Shown: positions 14,390 to 16,575 of the stretch, piece after piece
Position numbering within the stretch: the stretch's first letter is position 1
How the letters are laid out: each line of letters starts with the position of its first letter
Assembly (NCBI GenBank): GCA_028279945.1
Contig: JANQMT010000181.1
Coordinates: 1-16,575, forward strand
From: JAKSCF01 sp028279945
GTDB lineage: Bacteria; Bacillota; Clostridia; Peptostreptococcales; JAAYPU01
Direction: 5' to 3'
Length of the DNA stretch: 16,575 bases
Translations under genes and position numbers: made by a program
Notes under the pieces: model-generated
What the model was told of the DNA's origin: nothing
The model's database searches: none
The model's input: the letters and a program-made list of their open reading frames with translations, nothing else

Positions 14390-15154
14390 GTGAGTAAAGA
14401 AATTTTATCCATTCGGAATTTAACTAAGGTCTATCACACACCTACCAGTGAGACATTAGCCATTAAGGATTTTAACTTAAAAGTATATGAAGGTGAAATC
14501 ATTCTCATTGTAGGGCCCAGTGGGTGCGGGAAATCGACCATATTATCTATATTATCAGGGTTACTTGAGCCTTCTTCGGGAGAGATATTGTATCATGACG
14601 GTGCAGAATCTTTAAGGATAGGGTATATGCTTCAAAATGACCACCTTTTTTCATGGCGGACTATTTTGAAAAATGCCTTACTGGGATTAGAAATTCAAGG
14701 CTTAGTAACACCAGAAAGTATCGAAAGGGTTAAAAATCAACTTGAAACCTATGGATTAAAAAAATTTATGCACCAATATCCCCATCAGCTTTCCGGTGGC
14801 ATGCGGCAGCGTGCCGCTTTAATTCGAACGTTAGCCATTAATCCTGATATTCTTCTGCTGGATGAACCTTTTTCTGCATTGGATTATCAAACACGACTGG
14901 CCGTTTCTGAAGATATTACTTCAATATTAAAAAAAGAAAAAAAGACAGTTATCATGATTACCCATGATTTAAATGAAGCGATTTCAATGGCAACCAGAGT
15001 AGTTGTTCTCAGTAAAAGACCGGCAATCATAAAAAGCATTCATGATATTCAACTCTCATCCACAGGTGAAAGCATGCTGGAAAAAAGAAAAGCACCTGAA
15101 TTCATGGATTACTATAATAAAATCTGGGAGGAGTTGGATGTGCATGTTGAGTAA
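14390..15154 (+). CDS. ABC transporter ATP-binding protein (SsuB/TauB/ThiZ-like)
   Basis: A 254-residue cytosolic ATPase that powers the importer. Motifs in order: Walker A GPSGCGKST (42-50), Q-loop Q82, signature LSGGMRQ (134-140), Walker B LLLDEP (155-160), D-loop SALD and switch H192 in THD. This is the full set for an active ABC ATPase. I chose the GTG at 14390 because AAAGGTG (14377-14383) lies 6 bases before it and the protein then begins MSKEILSI. A GTG at 14381 would start inside that ribosome-binding site. The 3' end overlaps the permease gene by 17 bases, implying translational coupling. Sequence motifs place it with the nitrate/sulfonate/thiamine-precursor importers. Confidence 0.93.
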   Translation: MSKEILSIRNLTKVYHTPTSETLAIKDFNLKVYEGEIILIVGPSGCGKSTILSILSGLLEPSSGEILYHDGAESLRIGYMLQNDHLFSWRTILKNALLGLEIQGLVTPESIERVKNQLETYGLKKFMHQYPHQLSGGMRQRAALIRTLAINPDILLLDEPFSALDYQTRLAVSEDITSILKKEKKTVIMITHDLNEAISMATRVVVLSKRPAIIKSIHDIQLSSTGESMLEKRKAPEFMDYYNKIWEELDVHVE

Positions 15155-15953
15155 AAACAAGAAAGAGCTTACAGAACATGAATCATATTTATTGAATATA
15201 AAGAGAGAAAATATCAAAGTGCATTGTACTCGAGTGATTATTTTGATTCTCTTTTTTTTGATATGGGAAATAGCAGCAAGAGCAGCATGGATTGATCCAT
15301 TTATAACCAGTCAACCCACCGCTATCATGAGAACCTTAGGGGCTTTGCATCAAACAGGGGAATTATATACACATTTATTAATCACTGTATTTGAAACAGT
15401 AGTAGGCTTCTTACTAGGCACCATAATAGGAACGCTCATTGCAATTTTGCTATGGTGGTCCCCCTTTTTATCAAGAGTGCTGGACCCTTATATTGTCATG
15501 TTAAACAGTCTTCCTAAAGTAGCATTAGGTCCTATTATCATAGTTTGGGCAGGTGCAGGGTTTACTGCAATCATTACTATGGCATTATTAATATCCGGTA
15601 TTATAACCATTATTAACGTATATGGTGGATTTAATGAAGTAGATGATGAAAAAGTAATTCTTGTCAAAAGCTTTGGAGCATCTAAAAAACAAATTCTACA
15701 AAAAGTTATTCTCCCGGCAAGCTATCCTGCAATTATTAATGCGTTAAAAATTAATGTAGGGCTTTCATGGGTTGGCGTTATTATGGGTGAATTTTTGGTG
15801 TCTAAAGCAGGATTAGGCTATCTTATTGTTTACGGAAGCCAAGTATTCAAACTGAACTTAGTTATGACCAGCGTATTGGTATTGGCGGTTGCAGCAGTTA
15901 GTATGTATTTAGGGGTTGCCTATTTAGAAAAGAAACTGATTCGTAAAAAATAA
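15138..15953 (+). CDS. ABC transporter permease (SsuC/TauC/ThiX-like)
   Basis: A 271-residue membrane component of the importer. Membrane segments appear near 31-48, 81-106, 125-139, 143-160, 203-222 and 243-262. The cytoplasmic EAA-type coupling loop, which contacts the ATPase, is at about 176-195 (VKSFGASKKQILQKVILPAS), with the conserved glycine at 180. I chose the ATG at 15138 because GGGAGGAG (15126-15133) lies just upstream, inside the ATPase gene. The reading frame is open further upstream (to 15042) but that part is only the ATPase gene in another frame. Transcription with the ATPase gene is almost certain. No clear terminator is seen after the stop. Confidence 0.92.
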   Translation: MCMLSKNKKELTEHESYLLNIKRENIKVHCTRVIILILFFLIWEIAARAAWIDPFITSQPTAIMRTLGALHQTGELYTHLLITVFETVVGFLLGTIIGTLIAILLWWSPFLSRVLDPYIVMLNSLPKVALGPIIIVWAGAGFTAIITMALLISGIITIINVYGGFNEVDDEKVILVKSFGASKKQILQKVILPASYPAIINALKINVGLSWVGVIMGEFLVSKAGLGYLIVYGSQVFKLNLVMTSVLVLAVAAVSMYLGVAYLEKKLIRKK

Positions 15954-16028
15954 CTTAATACTTTTTATTATCAAACGAATATGTCACATATATTTAATAT
16001 TTCTACTTTCCAATTGCAGATAGAAAAA

Positions 16029-16037
16029 TGATATAAT
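16029..16037 (+). promoter_or_regulatory. Extended -10 promoter for the last gene
   Basis: TGATATAAT (16029-16037) is a perfect -10 with the TG extension. The best -35-like hexamer is TTTCCA (16007-16012), at a long 19-bp spacing. The start site would be near 16044, about 35 bases before the ATG at 16079. Confidence 0.6.
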
Positions 16038-16078
16038 ACCTGTAGAATGACAAAATATTAAACATAAAAGGTGTTGTA

Positions 16079-16575
16079 ATGAATAAGAAAGTCATAATTA
16101 TTGGATGCATCATGGTAGCAGGTATATTTTTTTTGTTCAAAAATTTTATGAACAGTGACAATGAACTGTCTAATGTCTTAAATGATTGGTATGAAAATCA
16201 TAACTATGAAACCATAGAAGAAGCCAATGAATTTGCAGAACAGAGATTATCCAAGAAGTATAAAGTGTATGTAAACGATGTCTTTGTAGATATTGGATAT
16301 GACTGGGACGGCAAATTATTTGTACCCTTAAGAAGTATCTCCGAAAGCTTAAATTGGGTGGTCAATTGGATTCCGGAAAAGGGGCTTATTGAAATTATAA
16401 AAGGTGATGAGCAGGCTTACGTAGATATTGTTAATTTATTCGGTAAGGCTTATCTTCCAATAGAAAGATTGGAAATCTTATTGTCTCTTCATGATGTAAA
16501 CATTGAAAATTATCAGATTAATATAAGGACAAGCACATCGGAAATAGTTAAAGTTCACATAGATAAGAAATTGAA
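16079..16575 (+). CDS. Membrane-anchored protein with copper-amine-oxidase-N-like domain (cut by window end)
   Basis: The first 165 codons are seen with no stop, so the 3' end lies outside. Residues 5-20 form one hydrophobic segment with a short basic front (MNKK), either a signal anchor or an uncleaved signal peptide. Residues about 60-110 resemble the copper amine oxidase N-terminal-like domain common in Clostridia surface proteins, notably the stretch GKLFVPLRSISESLNWVV (78-95) followed by an EKGLIEI strand. Despite its name, that domain in Clostridia does not imply oxidase activity; it is usually a wall or surface module. AAAAGGTG (16066-16073) precedes the ATG and an extended -10 promoter lies upstream. 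Function unknown without the missing C-terminal part. Confidence 0.75.
   Translation, partial: MNKKVIIIGCIMVAGIFFLFKNFMNSDNELSNVLNDWYENHNYETIEEANEFAEQRLSKKYKVYVNDVFVDIGYDWDGKLFVPLRSISESLNWVVNWIPEKGLIEIIKGDEQAYVDIVNLFGKAYLPIERLEILLSLHDVNIENYQINIRTSTSEIVKVHIDKKL

Overview
The window looks like a low-GC Clostridia (Bacillota) chromosome. The DNA is AT-rich, Shine-Dalgarno sites are strong (AGGAGG type), TTG and GTG starts occur, lipoproteins carry Gram-positive style lipoboxes, an exported enzyme carries an N-terminal LysM domain, and the RND pump has no outer-membrane partner. All genes read on the + strand. I cannot name the species.

Layout. (1) 201-1175: an MBL-fold hydrolase, closed by a good intrinsic terminator. 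(2) 1372-5812: a phosphate-starvation region. Three promoters (1378-1431, 1627-1680, 4067-4120) share one architecture: four hexamers of the TTAACA type at exact 11-bp steps, the last 9 bp before a -10 box. This is the form of a PhoP-activated (PHO-box) promoter. They precede, in order, a very short terminated transcription unit (small RNA and/or 17-residue peptide), an operon for a PAP2 phosphatase, a GT4 glycosyltransferase and an intracellular zinc phospholipase C-like protein, and a LysM-bearing alkaline phosphatase. (3) 5827-12019: a YibE/F membrane protein, a TetR regulator, and a two-gene RND efflux pump. The tetR-pump gap holds three near-identical TetR-type operators, one lying exactly between the -35 and -10 of the pump promoter. 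(4) 12162-13130: an orphan sugar-type substrate-binding lipoprotein. (5) 13294-15953: a complete three-gene ABC importer of the NMT1/THI5 (SsuABC/ThiXYZ-like) type, substrate unknown. (6) 16079 to the edge: a membrane-anchored protein with a copper-amine-oxidase-N-like domain, cut by the window end.

How the genes may work together. The most interesting block is region 2. Its parts fit a phosphate-sparing membrane-remodelling programme: the PLC-like enzyme would split phospholipids to diacylglycerol and a phospho-headgroup, PAP2 would dephosphorylate lipid phosphates, the glycosyltransferase would cap diacylglycerol with sugar, and the wall-associated alkaline phosphatase would release phosphate from external esters. 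The promoter pattern and protein motifs are seen directly. The lipid-remodelling role is inference. Region 4-5 looks like ordinary nutrient uptake.
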